This document shows positions 9,386 through 20,209 of a stretch of 64,000 bases of DNA, one piece after another (position 1 is the first letter of the stretch; each line of letters begins with the position of its first letter). Source of the DNA: Paracoccaceae bacterium (GTDB lineage: Bacteria > Pseudomonadota > Alphaproteobacteria > Rhodobacterales > Rhodobacteraceae); the NCBI GenBank assembly GCA_958296035.1, contig OY282431.1:1429001-1493000 (forward strand), read 5' to 3'. The position numbers and the translations under genes are program-made. The notes under the pieces were generated by a model. The model was not told the origin of the DNA. It did no database searches and saw nothing but the letters and a program-made list of their open reading frames with translations.

Positions 9386-10477
9386 ATGGGTGCCTATATT
9401 CTGCGTAGGTTGGCCCTTGTGGTACCCACATTGCTGGGCATCATGGTCATCAATTTTGCCCTGGTACAATTCGTGCCAGGAGGTCCGATCGAGCAGATAC
9501 TGGCACAAATGCAAGGCGAAGGCGATGTGTTTGCAGCCATATCCGGATCGGGGGATGACGCTACGCTAAACAATAGCAGCGTGACCACCGACGAAAGGTA
9601 CCTCGGCGCCGCCGGGCTGCCCGAGGAGTTCATCAAGGAGCTCGAAATCCAGTTCGGTTTCGACAAGCCTCCTCTGGAGCGCTTTGTCAGTATGATATGG
9701 AATTATATGCGATTTGATTTCGGGGAGAGTTACTTTCGGTCGATCAGCGTGCTTGAATTGGTCGCCGAGAAGTTGCCTGTTTCGATAACGCTTGGACTAT
9801 GGTCGACGCTCATTGCCTATCTTGTTTCCATTCCGTTGGGTATCCACAAGGCAGTTCGGGATGGTTCCAGATTTGATACCTGGACGTCGGGTGCAATCAT
9901 AGTCGGTTATGCCATTCCGGGATTCCTGTTTGCAATCCTGCTGCTCGTGCTGTTTGCCGGAGGATCCTATCTCAAGCTGTTTCCGCTCCGTGGCCTGGTT
10001 TCAGACAATTACGAGGAACTCAGCCTGATTGGCAAGATTGCCGATTATTTCTGGCACATAGCACTGCCGGTAGTTGCTACGACGATTTCCGCATTTGCCA
10101 CCTTGACACTGCTGACGAAGAACAGCTTCCTGGACGAGATCAAGAAGCAGTATGTCATGACTGCCAGGGCCAAGGGGCTAACCGAGCGGCGCGTGCTTTA
10201 CGGGCATGTATTCCGCAACGCCATGCTGATTGTCATCGCCGGCTTCCCCGGTCTGTTTGTGGCCGTGTTTTTTGGGAGCTCCGTGATCATCGAGACCATT
10301 TTTTCGCTTGACGGCCTCGGGCGCCTGGGGTTTGAGGCCGCTGTGGCCCGCGATTACCCGGTGGTTTTTGGCACGCTCTATGTGTTCGGACTGCTTGGTC
10401 TGGTGGTCGGCATTATTTCGGATCTGACCTATGTCTGGATCGATCCGCGCATTGATTTCGAGACAAGAGAAACATGA
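9386..10477 (+). CDS. yejB: Oligopeptide ABC transporter permease YejB
   Basis: This 363-residue inner-membrane permease begins with [20 protein letters not shown], the typical first helix of DppB/YejB permeases. A long periplasmic loop (about residues 33-100) follows, as in YejB. Further helices include [17 protein letters not shown] and [20 protein letters not shown]. The cytoplasmic EAA-type loop reads [20 protein letters not shown], the contact site for the ATPase. The stop overlaps the yejE start (ATGA at 10474-10477), showing translational coupling. Confidence 0.93.
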   Translation: MGAYILRRLALVVPTLLGIMVINFALVQFVPGGPIEQILAQMQGEGDVFAAISGSGDDATLNNSSVTTDERYLGAAGLPEEFIKELEIQFGFDKPPLERFVSMIWNYMRFDFGESYFRSISVLELVAEKLPVSITLGLWSTLIAYLVSIPLGIHKAVRDGSRFDTWTSGAIIVGYAIPGFLFAILLLVLFAGGSYLKLFPLRGLVSDNYEELSLIGKIADYFWHIALPVVATTISAFATLTLLTKNSFLDEIKKQYVMTARAKGLTERRVLYGHVFRNAMLIVIAGFPGLFVAVFFGSSVIIETIFSLDGLGRLGFEAAVARDYPVVFGTLYVFGLLGLVVGIISDLTYVWIDPRIDFETRET

Positions 10478-11583
10478 CAACCTTGTCTCCACTTGCGCAG
10501 CGCCGCTGGAATAATTTCCGCTCCAATCGACGAGCCTTCTGGTCGCTTCACATTTTCCTGGTCCTGTTCGGCATATCTCTATTTGCCGAGTTTCTGGCCA
10601 ACGACAAACCGATCCTGGTCAAGTATCAGGGTCGCTACATGTCGCCAGTGCTCCAGTTCTACTCCGAGCAGGACTTTGGCGGAGAATTTCGCACCGAGGC
10701 AGTCTACAAGGATCTCGAAGTCCAGTGCCTGATCATTACAGGCGGCGAGGAAGATTGCCTTTATGACCCGCAACTACTGATTGATGATGCGAGCGACGGC
10801 AGCATCGACGGTCGTGCATTCGATCGTGGGTGGATGATTTGGCCACTAGTTCCCTATGCCTACGACACGGTGAGCGATCTTGCCATGCAAGCACCTTCGC
10901 GGCCGGACTGGTTACATGTGCTGGGAACGGATGACACGGCCCGTGACGTCCTGGCGCGGGTCATTTATGGATTCCGGCTGTCCATTGCATTCACCATCGT
11001 TGTCACGTTGACCACAACGATCATTGGCATTTCTGCAGGTGTCGTACAGGGATATTTCGGGGGCCTCATTGATCTGTTCTTCCAGCGGCTCATTGAGCTG
11101 TGGGGGGCAACGCCTTCGCTGTACATAATCATTATCGTTTCTGCCATCTGGCAAATGAATTTCTGGTTGCTGGTTGTACTGATGACGATATTTGGCTGGA
11201 CAGCTCTGGTTGGGGTCGTCAGAGCGGAATGCCTGCGGGCCCGTAATTTCGAGTATGTGCGAGCAGCGAGGGCTCTGGGCGTAACCAACAGGACCATCAT
11301 GTTTCGACACGTATTGCCGAATGCCATGGTGGCGACCATTACCCTGCTGCCTTTCATCATCACGGGCATCATCGGGTCACTGGCTGCGCTGGACTTCCTG
11401 GGATTCGGGTTGCCCAGTACGGCGCCGTCGCTTGGCGAACTTACGCAGCAGGCCAAACGGAATCTGCAGGCCCCCTGGCTCGGCTTTACGGCTTTCTTCA
11501 CATTTGCCATCATGCTCTCACTCCTGGTCTTCATCTTTGAAGGCGTGCGCGATGCCTTTGACCCACGCAAGACATTCACATGA
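10474..11583 (+). CDS. yejE: Oligopeptide ABC transporter permease YejE
   Basis: This 369-residue permease is the YejE/DppC partner. It has one N-terminal helix (residues about 20-38), a large periplasmic segment containing [21 protein letters not shown], and five further helices. The segment [20 protein letters not shown] is characteristic of the family. The EAA-type loop is [20 protein letters not shown]. It overlaps yejB by four bases at its start and yejF by four bases at its end. Confidence 0.93.
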   Translation: MTTLSPLAQRRWNNFRSNRRAFWSLHIFLVLFGISLFAEFLANDKPILVKYQGRYMSPVLQFYSEQDFGGEFRTEAVYKDLEVQCLIITGGEEDCLYDPQLLIDDASDGSIDGRAFDRGWMIWPLVPYAYDTVSDLAMQAPSRPDWLHVLGTDDTARDVLARVIYGFRLSIAFTIVVTLTTTIIGISAGVVQGYFGGLIDLFFQRLIELWGATPSLYIIIIVSAIWQMNFWLLVVLMTIFGWTALVGVVRAECLRARNFEYVRAARALGVTNRTIMFRHVLPNAMVATITLLPFIITGIIGSLAALDFLGFGLPSTAPSLGELTQQAKRNLQAPWLGFTAFFTFAIMLSLLVFIFEGVRDAFDPRKTFT

Positions 11584-13193
11584 CAGAGCTGATTCTCGAT
11601 GTGAAGAACCTGTCGGTTACATTCCATCAGGACAGGAAGTCCATTCGGGCAGTAGAGGGAATAGACTTCGCTATTCGCCGAGGCGAGACCGTAGCGCTGG
11701 TTGGAGAATCGGGATCGGGCAAGTCAGTCACGGCACTGGCAACTGTAGGTCTCCTTCCCTTGAGTGCAGAGATCGAAGGATCAGTCAGGTTTGAGGGGTC
11801 GGAGATGGTCAACGCCGATTCCGAGAAGTTGAGGAAGACGCGCGGCAATCGAATAAGTTTCGTGTTTCAGGAGCCTATGACCTCCTTGAATCCGCTTCAT
11901 ACACTGGAGAAGCAGATCAGCGAAATCCTTCGCGTGCATCAGGATCTGACAAACTTGCAGACCCGGGCATTGGCGGTCGAACTTCTCGAGAAAACCGGGA
12001 TTGAGAACCCGGGCTCGCGGTTACGGTGTTATGCACACCAGTTTTCCGGTGGCCAGCGCCAACGCATCATGATTGCCATGGCCCTGGCCAATAATCCGTC
12101 ACTTCTCATTGCCGACGAACCAACCACTGCGCTTGACGTGACCATTCAGGCGCAGATCCTCGAATTGCTGGCAGACCTCAAGCAGCAGCACGACATGTCG
12201 ATGCTTTTCATCACGCATGATCTCAATATTGTTCGCCGAATTGCAGATCGGGTCTGCGTCATGCAGCAAGGGCGCATCGTCGAATCCAATACATGCCAGA
12301 GGATTTTTTCTGAACCACAACACAGCTACACGAAAATGCTCTTGGCTGCCGAGCCATCAGGGCAACCCGACGAGATCGAAGAAGATGGCGAAACGCTGAT
12401 AGAGACCAAGGATTTGCGAGTGTGGTTTCCAATCAAACGCGGGTTTCTGCAGCGTACCGTGTCGCATGTACGCGCCGTAAATGCGGCCAGCATTTCTTTG
12501 CGCCGGGGAGAAACCCTTGGCATCGTCGGGGAGTCCGGATCGGGCAAGACAACCCTGGCGCTGGCGATCACGAGGCTGGTTAGCGCAGATGGCAGTATCC
12601 GCTTTGGCAAGTCCGAGTTGAGCGGATTGAAGAGCAATCGCCTGCGACCGTTCAGGCAGAACATGCAGATCGTGTTCCAGGACCCCTATGGTTCACTCTC
12701 GCCGCGCATGACCGTGGAACAGATCATTTCGGAGGGCCTGAGGGTCCACGAAAACCTGGCCCGGCGAGAGAGCCGCAAACGGACAGTTGAAATCCTCAAT
12801 GAAGTCGGCCTTTCGGCCGACATGATGGATCGTTACCCACACGAGTTCTCAGGCGGTCAAAGGCAGAGAATCGCTATTGCGCGCAGCATGATCCTTCGCC
12901 CGCAACTGGTCGTGCTTGATGAACCGACATCAGCACTTGATCGCACAGTGCAAGCTCAAATTGTCGATTTGTTGCTAAGTTTGCAGCGAAGACATAATAT
13001 TTCCTACCTGTTCATAAGCCACGACCTCAGAGTTGTACGCTCACTTGCACACAAGATAATCGTCATGAAGGATGGGGATATTGTCGAAAGCGGCGAGGCC
13101 GGCCAGATTTTCGAAAATCCCCGGGCCGAATATACACGGACTCTCATGGCCGCAGCGTTCGAACTTACATCCGAAAGTGTTTCCTTTATCTGA
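11580..13193 (+). CDS. yejF: Oligopeptide ABC transporter ATP-binding protein YejF (two ATPase domains)
   Basis: This 537-residue protein carries two complete ATPase domains in one chain, as YejF does. The first has Walker A GESGSGKS at 42-49, signature [15 protein letters not shown] and Walker [13 protein letters not shown]. The second has Walker [10 protein letters not shown] at about 317, signature [15 protein letters not shown] and Walker [13 protein letters not shown]. All catalytic motifs are present, so the transporter should be active, in contrast to the broken sugar operon just upstream. The protein powers uptake through YejB and YejE. Confidence 0.94.
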   Translation: MTELILDVKNLSVTFHQDRKSIRAVEGIDFAIRRGETVALVGESGSGKSVTALATVGLLPLSAEIEGSVRFEGSEMVNADSEKLRKTRGNRISFVFQEPMTSLNPLHTLEKQISEILRVHQDLTNLQTRALAVELLEKTGIENPGSRLRCYAHQFSGGQRQRIMIAMALANNPSLLIADEPTTALDVTIQAQILELLADLKQQHDMSMLFITHDLNIVRRIADRVCVMQQGRIVESNTCQRIFSEPQHSYTKMLLAAEPSGQPDEIEEDGETLIETKDLRVWFPIKRGFLQRTVSHVRAVNAASISLRRGETLGIVGESGSGKTTLALAITRLVSADGSIRFGKSELSGLKSNRLRPFRQNMQIVFQDPYGSLSPRMTVEQIISEGLRVHENLARRESRKRTVEILNEVGLSADMMDRYPHEFSGGQRQRIAIARSMILRPQLVVLDEPTSALDRTVQAQIVDLLLSLQRRHNISYLFISHDLRVVRSLAHKIIVMKDGDIVESGEAGQIFENPRAEYTRTLMAAAFELTSESVSFI

Positions 13194-13285
13194 GCAGGCA
13201 CGGCGGCGTTTAGTGAATCCGGAGGACCTGTCCAGTCCGGGAACGCATCCTTGTTCGAAATGTCCATTTGGCAATTCCATCCGAC

Positions 13286-13999
13286 ATGGTTGACGGAACG
13301 CGTACAAGTTGCCAGCGCTGTCCGATCCGGCACAACGCAGTCTGTTGTCTTTGTGACGAACGCGAGCTTGCGTTTCTCGACCGGATAAAGAGCTACAGAA
13401 CAGTTGCAAATGGAGAGTATCTGGGACGTGCCAACCAGCGCATGTCCCATGTCTCAACTATAGTTTCGGGTGTGGCGCTGATCACGCGCTCCCTGCCTGA
13501 CGGGCGTCAGTCAAATGTTGGATTGTTACTTCCGAGCGACTTCATCGGGCGACCTGGCCGATCGCGCAGCGTGTTCGACATTCGAGCCCGTTCGGAGTTG
13601 CTCCTTTGCTGTTTCCAGCGCCAGGATTTCGAGGCACTGTTGCAGCGCAGTCTGCATGTCAACAGGCGACTGCTGGAGATCACAATGGATGAGCTTGATG
13701 CCGCAAGGTTGTGGATGTCGGTATTGGGCCGCAAAACCTCAAGCGAGCGGGTGGCCAGCTTTATACTGTTTCTGTTTGCGAACAACGCCAGATTGAACGA
13801 GCGTCGTGTCCGAGATGTGGATCAGAAGCTCTGGATTCCTCTGTCGCGGCTGGATATGGCCGAGTTCCTGGGACTTACGCTCGAAACTGTCAGTCGAAGA
13901 ATGTCCGAACTGCGCCGTGACCGGTTGATCGACTGTTTTGGGCCTCGGGTGGTCAGGGTCAGGGACTATGCTGGCCTCGTTCAGGCTGCAGCCGCCTGA
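13286..13999 (+). CDS. Crp/Fnr-family regulator with a cysteine-rich N-terminus (FnrL/FixK-like)
   Basis: The protein has an N-terminal cysteine cluster (SCQRCPIRHNAVCCLC), a cyclic-nucleotide-like domain and a C-terminal winged helix. The spacing Cys-x2-Cys-x7-Cys resembles FnrN/FnrL proteins that hold an oxygen-sensitive iron-sulfur cluster; a further Cys pair lies in ELLLCCFQRQDF. The recognition helix LGLTLETVSRRMSELRR keeps the Glu-x2-Ser-Arg pattern that reads TTGAT half sites. Starting at ATG 13286 gives 237 residues; an in-frame TTG at 13268 would add six. It probably controls respiratory or microaerobic genes. No matching TTGAT-N4-ATCAA box was noticed in this window. It follows yejF on the same strand but is not tightly linked. 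Confidence 0.85.
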   Translation: MVDGTRTSCQRCPIRHNAVCCLCDERELAFLDRIKSYRTVANGEYLGRANQRMSHVSTIVSGVALITRSLPDGRQSNVGLLLPSDFIGRPGRSRSVFDIRARSELLLCCFQRQDFEALLQRSLHVNRRLLEITMDELDAARLWMSVLGRKTSSERVASFILFLFANNARLNERRVRDVDQKLWIPLSRLDMAEFLGLTLETVSRRMSELRRDRLIDCFGPRVVRVRDYAGLVQAAAA

Positions 14000-14246
14000 C
14001 AACAGGGTCAGCAAACTGAAGGCAGGTTACCTGGAAGGCAATGGCGCCGTACACCTCCCTGATCTAGTTGACCTGATTCGGAAGCCGGCCGCATCGGAGA
14101 GCACCGGGTCCTGTAGTGCAATCCGTTGTTGCAACAAGGCGCGAGTGCAGGGGCAGGCCGACTGGTCAGCTTGCCGCGTTTTCCATCCCGAGCGGCGTAG
14201 CTGGACAAACACATCCGGCACATTGGAGCGGATTCTCACGACCGCC

Positions 14247-15587
14247 TCAAGTGGCCAGTTCCTGAATGAAGTTTGCTGAACCATTGCTAACCCGATCGGC
14301 CAGAAACTCGAACATTGACCTGTTCCCGGCATATTCGATGTCGAGGTCGGAGATCACGGCCCCGGCATCCAGCGCCAGCTGCATGCAGGCTATATGGTCT
14401 CGACGCTGGCGCAAGGGACAGTTTTCAGAACCATGGATAATTGTCGACACGAGGTTTCCTCCATAGTCATTGGTATGCTGGAGATCAGGTGAAAGGTCCA
14501 ATAGCCAGCGCACAATCTCGGGATGACCTTCCCATCCGGCGATATGAATGGGTGTCAGGCCCATATCGCCGGGTGTGTCGGTTGGGTATCCCAGTTCCGC
14601 AAGCCGCCGACAGTGGTCGAGCCTGTCGTCAAAGTGGAGAACGTTGAATAGCAATCCCTGAATTTCTTCACCTGGGGAGCTGGAAGGCAACCTCCTGCCT
14701 CCGGTTGGCTTTCCATCGGCAGCATCTGCAAGAAACTGTTCAATTTCAGTCAACGAGGTTACACAGCCATGGTGGCGAAGAGCCTGTGCAGCTTCGGCAT
14801 TGCCGTAAATGCGTGCATAGGCGTAGGCCGTGCGGCCATCGTGTCCCAACTCAATATCGGCGCCGGATTCGACCAGAATGTCAATCATTTCGGCGCCACA
14901 CATGCGCCTTGCTGCCTGATGAAGTGCCGGAACCATCAGCGATGGTTGACCGGAAGGATGGGCAACTACGTCGGCATTCGGATTGGCCCCGTGAGCCAGA
15001 AGAAGTCGGGCGGCATCATGCCAATTGAAATCAAGTGCCCGCAGCAATGCGTTGGTTCCAACTGGATTGGCACCATGCGCAAGTAGCAATCGCAACCCTC
15101 CAAGGTGCGAAAGTTCGGTAGCGTGATATAGAGATTCATCGTCGTTTGGATTGGCCCCGCGTTGCAGAAGGAGTTGGCCCAGAGGTGTGTTGTCAGCATG
15201 GCACAACGCGCCATAAAGCACGGGCAGAGCGCACGTTTCGGAGGGATCGGGGACAAACCTGTCATTGGGGTCGGCGCCATGGTCCAGCAACGCCACTGCA
15301 ATCTGGAGCATGTCAGGGATACACTCTGGCGATGCCTGGATATGCCGTGAAAAGGCAAGATGCATCAGGGGTGTACGCGCATCGATTTCCTTCGTTGCCA
15401 GGGTAGGATTGGCATCAAGGGCCCTCAAAACGGCGTCCTTTCTATACAGGGCAAGCTGCAAGGCAAGATTATCATCCGCCAGTCCAGATTGACTGTTAAG
15501 GAGCTGTTCGACCAGCCAGTGTTGTCCATTGTGGAGTGCGATCCTCAGCCGGTGCTGTGGCGACAGTTTTCTCTTGAAACTTGGCAT
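14247..15587 (-). CDS. Ankyrin-repeat protein
   Basis: The 446-residue protein consists largely of ankyrin repeats, with units such as LGQLLLQRGANPNDDESLYHA, HDAARLLLAHGANPNADV, MIDILVESGADIELGHDG and LTPIHIAGWEGHPEIVRWLL. I count at least eight units. There is no signal peptide, membrane segment or enzyme domain, so the role is presumably protein binding; the partner is unknown. The start chosen is ATG 15587 with GGAG ten bases upstream; the frame is open to 15713 but those extra residues are unlike the rest. Ankyrin proteins are often abundant in host-associated bacteria, though a single copy does not prove that lifestyle. It stands alone, with no operon partner. Confidence 0.85.
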   Translation of the reverse strand: MPSFKRKLSPQHRLRIALHNGQHWLVEQLLNSQSGLADDNLALQLALYRKDAVLRALDANPTLATKEIDARTPLMHLAFSRHIQASPECIPDMLQIAVALLDHGADPNDRFVPDPSETCALPVLYGALCHADNTPLGQLLLQRGANPNDDESLYHATELSHLGGLRLLLAHGANPVGTNALLRALDFNWHDAARLLLAHGANPNADVVAHPSGQPSLMVPALHQAARRMCGAEMIDILVESGADIELGHDGRTAYAYARIYGNAEAAQALRHHGCVTSLTEIEQFLADAADGKPTGGRRLPSSSPGEEIQGLLFNVLHFDDRLDHCRRLAELGYPTDTPGDMGLTPIHIAGWEGHPEIVRWLLDLSPDLQHTNDYGGNLVSTIIHGSENCPLRQRRDHIACMQLALDAGAVISDLDIEYAGNRSMFEFLADRVSNGSANFIQELAT

Positions 15588-16741
15588 CCTGTATACTCCG
15601 CCATGTTGCGCTTGAGGTGTACCATTTCGTAGTTCACGCGACAGCACCAGTGCTACCGAGACTCGCTGTGCTGCAGTTCCTGTCTCTTGCCGGAAGGCAG
15701 CGCCTTGATGCATGATTGAAAATCTCGGCCCGGCAGAGCTGCACCCGCGGTGTCAGATGTGCCGCATGAAAACAGCATTCGCACATCAGGCAGGTCGTCC
15801 AATGGGGGTAAGCTGCAAACCCTTTCCGATCAAGCCATATGGGAATCAGTTCCGATTCCGTTTTAAGGGGAGGCATTGTGCGGAACTGTGGCATTCCCTT
15901 TTCCCAATGACTCGTCAACTGAAATGTTTACCTACCGCCAGGATTTCAGCGTCACTGGCAAGGCGTTGAAAAGCACTGCCTTGTCCTCTTCGCCAGTACT
16001 CGCGCCTGGCTGACCATGTCTTACCTCCTCCAGGAAATTCATACACCCACTTGGTGCCGACAGTTCACGGCTGAGCGGACACATCCCGAGACATCGGCAG
16101 TCGAAACATAGGCTTCATTGCAGATCAACGGGCACCGAGAAACGCCAACAGTTTGATTTGTGGACAATAGCCACTCTCGTCGATCTCAATCGAGCGACGC
16201 AGCAAATAGAAAGGCCATGGCAAACCTCAATTTCTGTTGCAAGTGACCCATTCAGATTCGGGTTGCCTTTGTGCTGCCGGAGCAAGTGAGCAGCGTCATC
16301 ATCTCTGGCATGATTGTGGGCGCGTTCTCCTCGTCTCTGGGCCCGCTTGCACCGGCCAGCAGACTTTTCCGGATGACCCTGACCTGTTGTCCAGGCAATT
16401 CAGGCGTCAGGCTTACAAGAGTGACCAATTGTCCATAGCGCGGCACTGTACTTGAAGCATGCTCGGACCGCGAGGGATTGGAAGACCCTGGGGAAGCCAT
16501 ACCCATGCCCACTTCAGTCGGCCCCGCAGCACTGGCTCAAGTCTGCCGTCCGAGCGCGGGCTACTACTTGACCATGGAACCCTCAAGAAACTTTACCGCA
16601 TCCGCAATTGCTGCATCTGCTTCAGGGACATTTCCTGCAATGAACCGAACGTAGTGAAGCATGTCGGCATCAAATTGGAGATGAAGGTCCAGACCTTGCG
16701 GGGAATTCCTTGCCCATTTTAGTGGCTGGGCAGCGATGCTG
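15588..16741 (-). other. Gene-poor interval between the ankyrin gene and the TRAP genes
   Basis: About 1.15 kb hold several short frames but none with recognisable motifs. A 63-codon frame (16564-16755, minus) overlaps the dctM end and has only a TTG start. No RNA gene or insertion sequence end was recognised. It may be decayed sequence. Confidence 0.45.
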
Positions 16742-18058
16742 CTACCCAAAGACAAGTGCGGGCAGCCAGGTGACGATTCCGGGTACCGCGATGCAGACTG
16801 CGAGCCCGCCGATCATGAGAAGGACGAATGGAACGATAGACCTGTAAATGTCCACCATTTGTATGCCGCTAGGAGCAACACCTTTCAGGTAAAACAGGTT
16901 GTAGCCGAAGGGTGGCGTGAGAAAGCCAATCTCCATGTTGATTATGAACAGGATTCCGAACCAGATCGGATCAAATCCGAGCGCAAGAATGATGGGTGTC
17001 ATGACGGGTACAGCAATCATGATGATCCCGGTGGTTTCCATGACCGTCCCCATGACAAGCAGCAGGACCATCATAAATACCAGGATGACATAGCGGTCCA
17101 GCCCCAGGTCCAGGACCATATGGTTGATCAGATTGCTTGCGCCCATTGCTGCAAAGAGCGTGGCAAATGCCGAAGCACCGATCACGATCCAGAAGACGAG
17201 TGCTGATACCAGAAGTGTGTTGACAGCCGTTTCATGAAACATTTGCCATCGGAAGCCACGTTTAATCACCGCTACGATCACGCTGCCCAGAGCGCCAGCC
17301 GCGGCAGCCTCGGAAATACTTGTAATACCTCCCAGGATCATACCAAGCACGGTGACCACGAGTGCGATAGGAAAGATGAGCGCCTTGAGCGAGGAGACTC
17401 GTTCCCGCCAGCCGACAACCTCATGTTCCGGAAGTCCGGGAGCCAATTCCGGTTGCAGCCGGGCGCGAACGAAAATGTACAGCAAGAAGAAGAATGCGAG
17501 CAGGAGTCCCGGCAAGACGCCGGCTACAAAGAGCTTGCCAACCGAAACCTGGGCAACTGTGGCATAGATGATCATGGTTACTGAAGGTGGAATCAGGATT
17601 CCCAGAGAGCCACCGGCAGCGACCGAACCCAGGGCCAATCGGGTGTCATAACGGCGCGCCATCATCGCCGGCACAGCTAGAATTCCCATGGTAACAGTCG
17701 CTGCACCACTGATCCCGGACATGGCAGCAAAGATTGTGCAGATGACTACCGTGCCGGCCGCCAGTCCACCGGGAAGAGCGCCGGCAATCTTGCTCATGGC
17801 TTCGTAAAGGTCATCGGCAATTTCACTGCGCTCAAGCATATTCGCCATAAACACAAACAGCGGAATGGCCAGCAATTCGAAGCTCGACGTGGTCCCGTAG
17901 GCTCTGAGGACCAGCATTGACAGCGCGTTCGGACCCCAGAATACGGCTACCATAATCGCACTCAAGCCGCCCAGGGCGATTGCAATTGGGACGCCAATCC
18001 CGAGACAGAGGATCATGCTTGCGAAATAGACAAGCGAGAATGTCAGCGGGTTCATCAT
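16742..18058 (-). CDS. dctM: TRAP transporter large permease subunit (DctM-like)
   Basis: This 438-residue protein is a very hydrophobic DctM-family permease with about 12 membrane segments. Family features include ALGGLSAIMVAVFWGP, GVPIAIALGG near the start, PLFVFMANMLERSEIADDLY, AMSGISGAATVTMG, GSLGILIPPSVTMIIYA and EIGFLTPPFGYNLFYLKGV. With DctQ it forms the membrane part of a sodium-driven importer of organic acids that receives substrate from a periplasmic DctP protein. It overlaps dctQ by four bases. No intact dctP is adjacent; the nearest candidate is at 40426-41469. Confidence 0.92.
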   Translation of the reverse strand: MMNPLTFSLVYFASMILCLGIGVPIAIALGGLSAIMVAVFWGPNALSMLVLRAYGTTSSFELLAIPLFVFMANMLERSEIADDLYEAMSKIAGALPGGLAAGTVVICTIFAAMSGISGAATVTMGILAVPAMMARRYDTRLALGSVAAGGSLGILIPPSVTMIIYATVAQVSVGKLFVAGVLPGLLLAFFFLLYIFVRARLQPELAPGLPEHEVVGWRERVSSLKALIFPIALVVTVLGMILGGITSISEAAAAGALGSVIVAVIKRGFRWQMFHETAVNTLLVSALVFWIVIGASAFATLFAAMGASNLINHMVLDLGLDRYVILVFMMVLLLVMGTVMETTGIIMIAVPVMTPIILALGFDPIWFGILFIINMEIGFLTPPFGYNLFYLKGVAPSGIQMVDIYRSIVPFVLLMIGGLAVCIAVPGIVTWLPALVFG

Positions 18059-18639
18059 TGGTCAGAAGTGCTATCGTGTTCATCCACAACTTCAGGTAGA
18101 TCAAACAGGCGGATGGCAGATCTGATTGCCCGTGCAAACCATGCCAGTGACAGGAGTAACATGCCTGCAACAATTGCCATCTTGGATGGCCAGACTGGCG
18201 CTTCCCAAGCGCCGTGTTGCGGGACCTCTCCAAGGCGAAATGATTTGATCCCAAAATCCAGACCTCTTGTCGTCATGGCCCAGGCAAATGCGGCCATGAG
18301 TGCGGTCCCGACAAACAAGTCAACGCAAGCTCTAAGCCGAGGAGAAAATCTGCTATAGAAAACATCCACGCGTACAAAATAGCCGCGCTGAAGAGCCCAG
18401 GCACCGCCCAGAAAGATGTAGAAGACCTGCAACCATCCACCAAGGTCGTGCGCCCAGGGAGTTGGCTTGTTGAACATGTAGCGCGCAGCCACTTCGTAGG
18501 CGATGATTGCCATGATGACATAGACGAGATAGGAAATTGCTACGCCAATCCGCGCGTTGAGTGTGTCGATGGCAGATGCCAGTTTGCGGGCACCTCGCAC
18601 GGAATGGGTCAGCAAGCGAATGCCCTCTGCCAAGGGCAA
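18055..18639 (-). CDS. dctQ: TRAP transporter small permease subunit (DctQ-like)
   Basis: This 194-residue protein has four membrane segments (about residues 33-52, 70-88, 104-125 and 152-175). The DctQ pattern is present: EVAARYMFNKPTPWAHDLGG in the first loop, followed by GGAWALQRGYFVRVDVFY. It is the small subunit that assembles with DctM. It precedes dctM and overlaps it by four bases. The upstream side, where dctP usually lies, contains only decayed sequence. Confidence 0.88.
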   Translation of the reverse strand: MPLAEGIRLLTHSVRGARKLASAIDTLNARIGVAISYLVYVIMAIIAYEVAARYMFNKPTPWAHDLGGWLQVFYIFLGGAWALQRGYFVRVDVFYSRFSPRLRACVDLFVGTALMAAFAWAMTTRGLDFGIKSFRLGEVPQHGAWEAPVWPSKMAIVAGMLLLSLAWFARAIRSAIRLFDLPEVVDEHDSTSDQ

Positions 18640-19526
18640 TCATTCCCGCTGAGGTAAGCACCGCGGAAAGACCCATGCGATGTGTTCTGTGGCCGGAATC
18701 CGGGTTCTGCTCCCGCTATTATTGGGCAGCTACTATCCTCCGGCAGCCAGCTATGTGCCGAGCTGGTTCTATCCCCACGAAGTTGTGCCTCGCAATGCCA
18801 ATCGCAATGGACGCTTCTTGTCCGGTATGTGAATGTTGCCCCGTATGCTCTTGACAGTCCGCTGGCACCGCCGGATATTCGTCCCCGGTGAGGTTCCACA
18901 GGCAATACGCCAGGCAGAGGCTTATACTCTGAAACGGCTTGAGGTACGGTTACAATCTCAGCGACTTCTTTACTGCACAGAAATGGTGGCATCTGTTTCA
19001 GCCTGGTCACAATTTTCATGCCACCATGGACGCAAGCTCCTTGAACAGTTCTCGCTTGGCCGCGGTCCAGGAGCTGATCCCGATTGTTGTACTCGAATTG
19101 TCCGGGTCATCAATAACGGGCGAGTCCGAAGTGCGACCGCAAAGCGCCAAGCGTGTACTACCAGCCCGGGTTCAATGCTGCATTTCAGTCGACGAAGAAA
19201 AACGATGGCCATCATGTGCATGAACCTTGCCCCTGTTCACCGCCGTACAGGCTCCTGTTAGAGTAGGACATGCGCCAACGTGAATCTTCGCGATTCTTGG
19301 CGGATCTTACCATCGTGGCACGTTCATGGTCCCATTATTCCTGTCAGCCCGCCAGAATGTAGCGACGGGCTCACGATGGATACCCGCTAGAAGGACTTTT
19401 CGCCACTTTTTGTCTTGTCCCCGGCAGTATGCTGGTTGCCGGCAGCCCAGAGCCTGTACCCATAATTGTGATTTTGCTGGTCCAATCTGTCATTTATGCC
19501 AACTCCAGTCAACAGGCGTTCAAGGC
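18640..19526 (+). other. Decayed region upstream of dctQM, possible dctP scrap on the plus strand
   Basis: No intact gene is present. On the plus strand about 18960-19080 a frame reads KWWHLFQPGHNFHATMDASS and then LNSSRLAAVQELI. This resembles the C-terminal part of DctP proteins; the intact DctP at 40426-41469 has NNHILVNMETWNSLPDDIQA at the matching place. The similarity is short, and the orientation is opposite to dctQM, so I treat it only as a possible remnant. The rest of the interval shows nothing recognisable. Confidence 0.25.
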
Positions 19527-20209
19527 ATGAGCGGCGACAGACACGACAAGCGCGACGAAGAATGGCAGGGTCGTCGTTCGGTTCTTCCGCAAAAGTACCG
19601 GGGTTCTGGCCCGCTTGCATGACCGAAAGGTCATGAACGGGATAGTCTATGTGCTGCGCACCGGCACGCCGTGGCGTCATCTGCCGGAGCACCATGGTCC
19701 GTACACACGCTGCGACAACCGTCAAAACCGCTGACGCTGGACCGGCACCTGGGCCTTGATCATGCAGAAACTTCAGGAATTATTGGGCGAAGACGGGGAC
19801 GACGAAGATCCATCCCGGCATTGGCAGGAACGAAAAGGTGAAGACCGTGTTCCTACCCCGGGCCAGGCGGCTGACTGCAGGCGGGCGGGGGCGCTTCTGG
19901 CCGCTCTTGCGCCGAACGAAACGGTGCCTGGCGACAAGGGATTCGACACCGATGCTGTTCTCGGGCAGATCAGGGTGGCCGGTGCCAGTGCGGTCATGGT
20001 GTCGAAAGTCAACCGGACGTCGCCGCGTTCATCCGGTCGCGAGACCGACAGGAAGCGCCATCCTGTTGTGCGTTTCTGCGGGAGGATCAAGGCGTTCCGC
20101 CGGGTTGCGAGGCGTTACGACAAGACAGCACGCCATGTCCTGTCGACGGTGCAACTGGCCATTAGTCGCTTCCTGCTCAGGCGAATCGCAAACCGGTTGA
20201 ATGAGTTCA
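19527..20209 (+). pseudogene. Degenerate IS5-family (IS427-like) transposase
   Basis: Scattered frames on the plus strand add up to an IS5-type DDE transposase. The N-terminal part has DEEW near 19553, then RKVMNGIVYVLRTGTPWRHL and PEHHGPYTRCDNR in a second frame. The middle and end are in a third frame from about 19756: DKGFDTDAVLGQIRVAGASA, FCGRIKAFRRVARRYDKTAR and VLSTVQLAISRFLLRRIA. The DDE glutamate region is recognisable as F-x-R-x-K-x-F-R-R. There are at least two frameshifts and one stop (near 19735), so it is inactive. Inverted repeats were not identified. Confidence 0.82.

Noticed and set aside
13214-13293. A cysteine motif (PCSKCPFGNSIRHG) in another frame just before the FNR-like gene
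   Set aside because: It looks like an FNR N-terminus but stops after a few codons and is out of frame with the regulator; not enough to claim a duplicated start.
16564-16755. A 63-codon frame overlapping the end of dctM
   Set aside because: It has only a TTG start, no motif and no ribosome binding site beyond the coding sequence of dctM.
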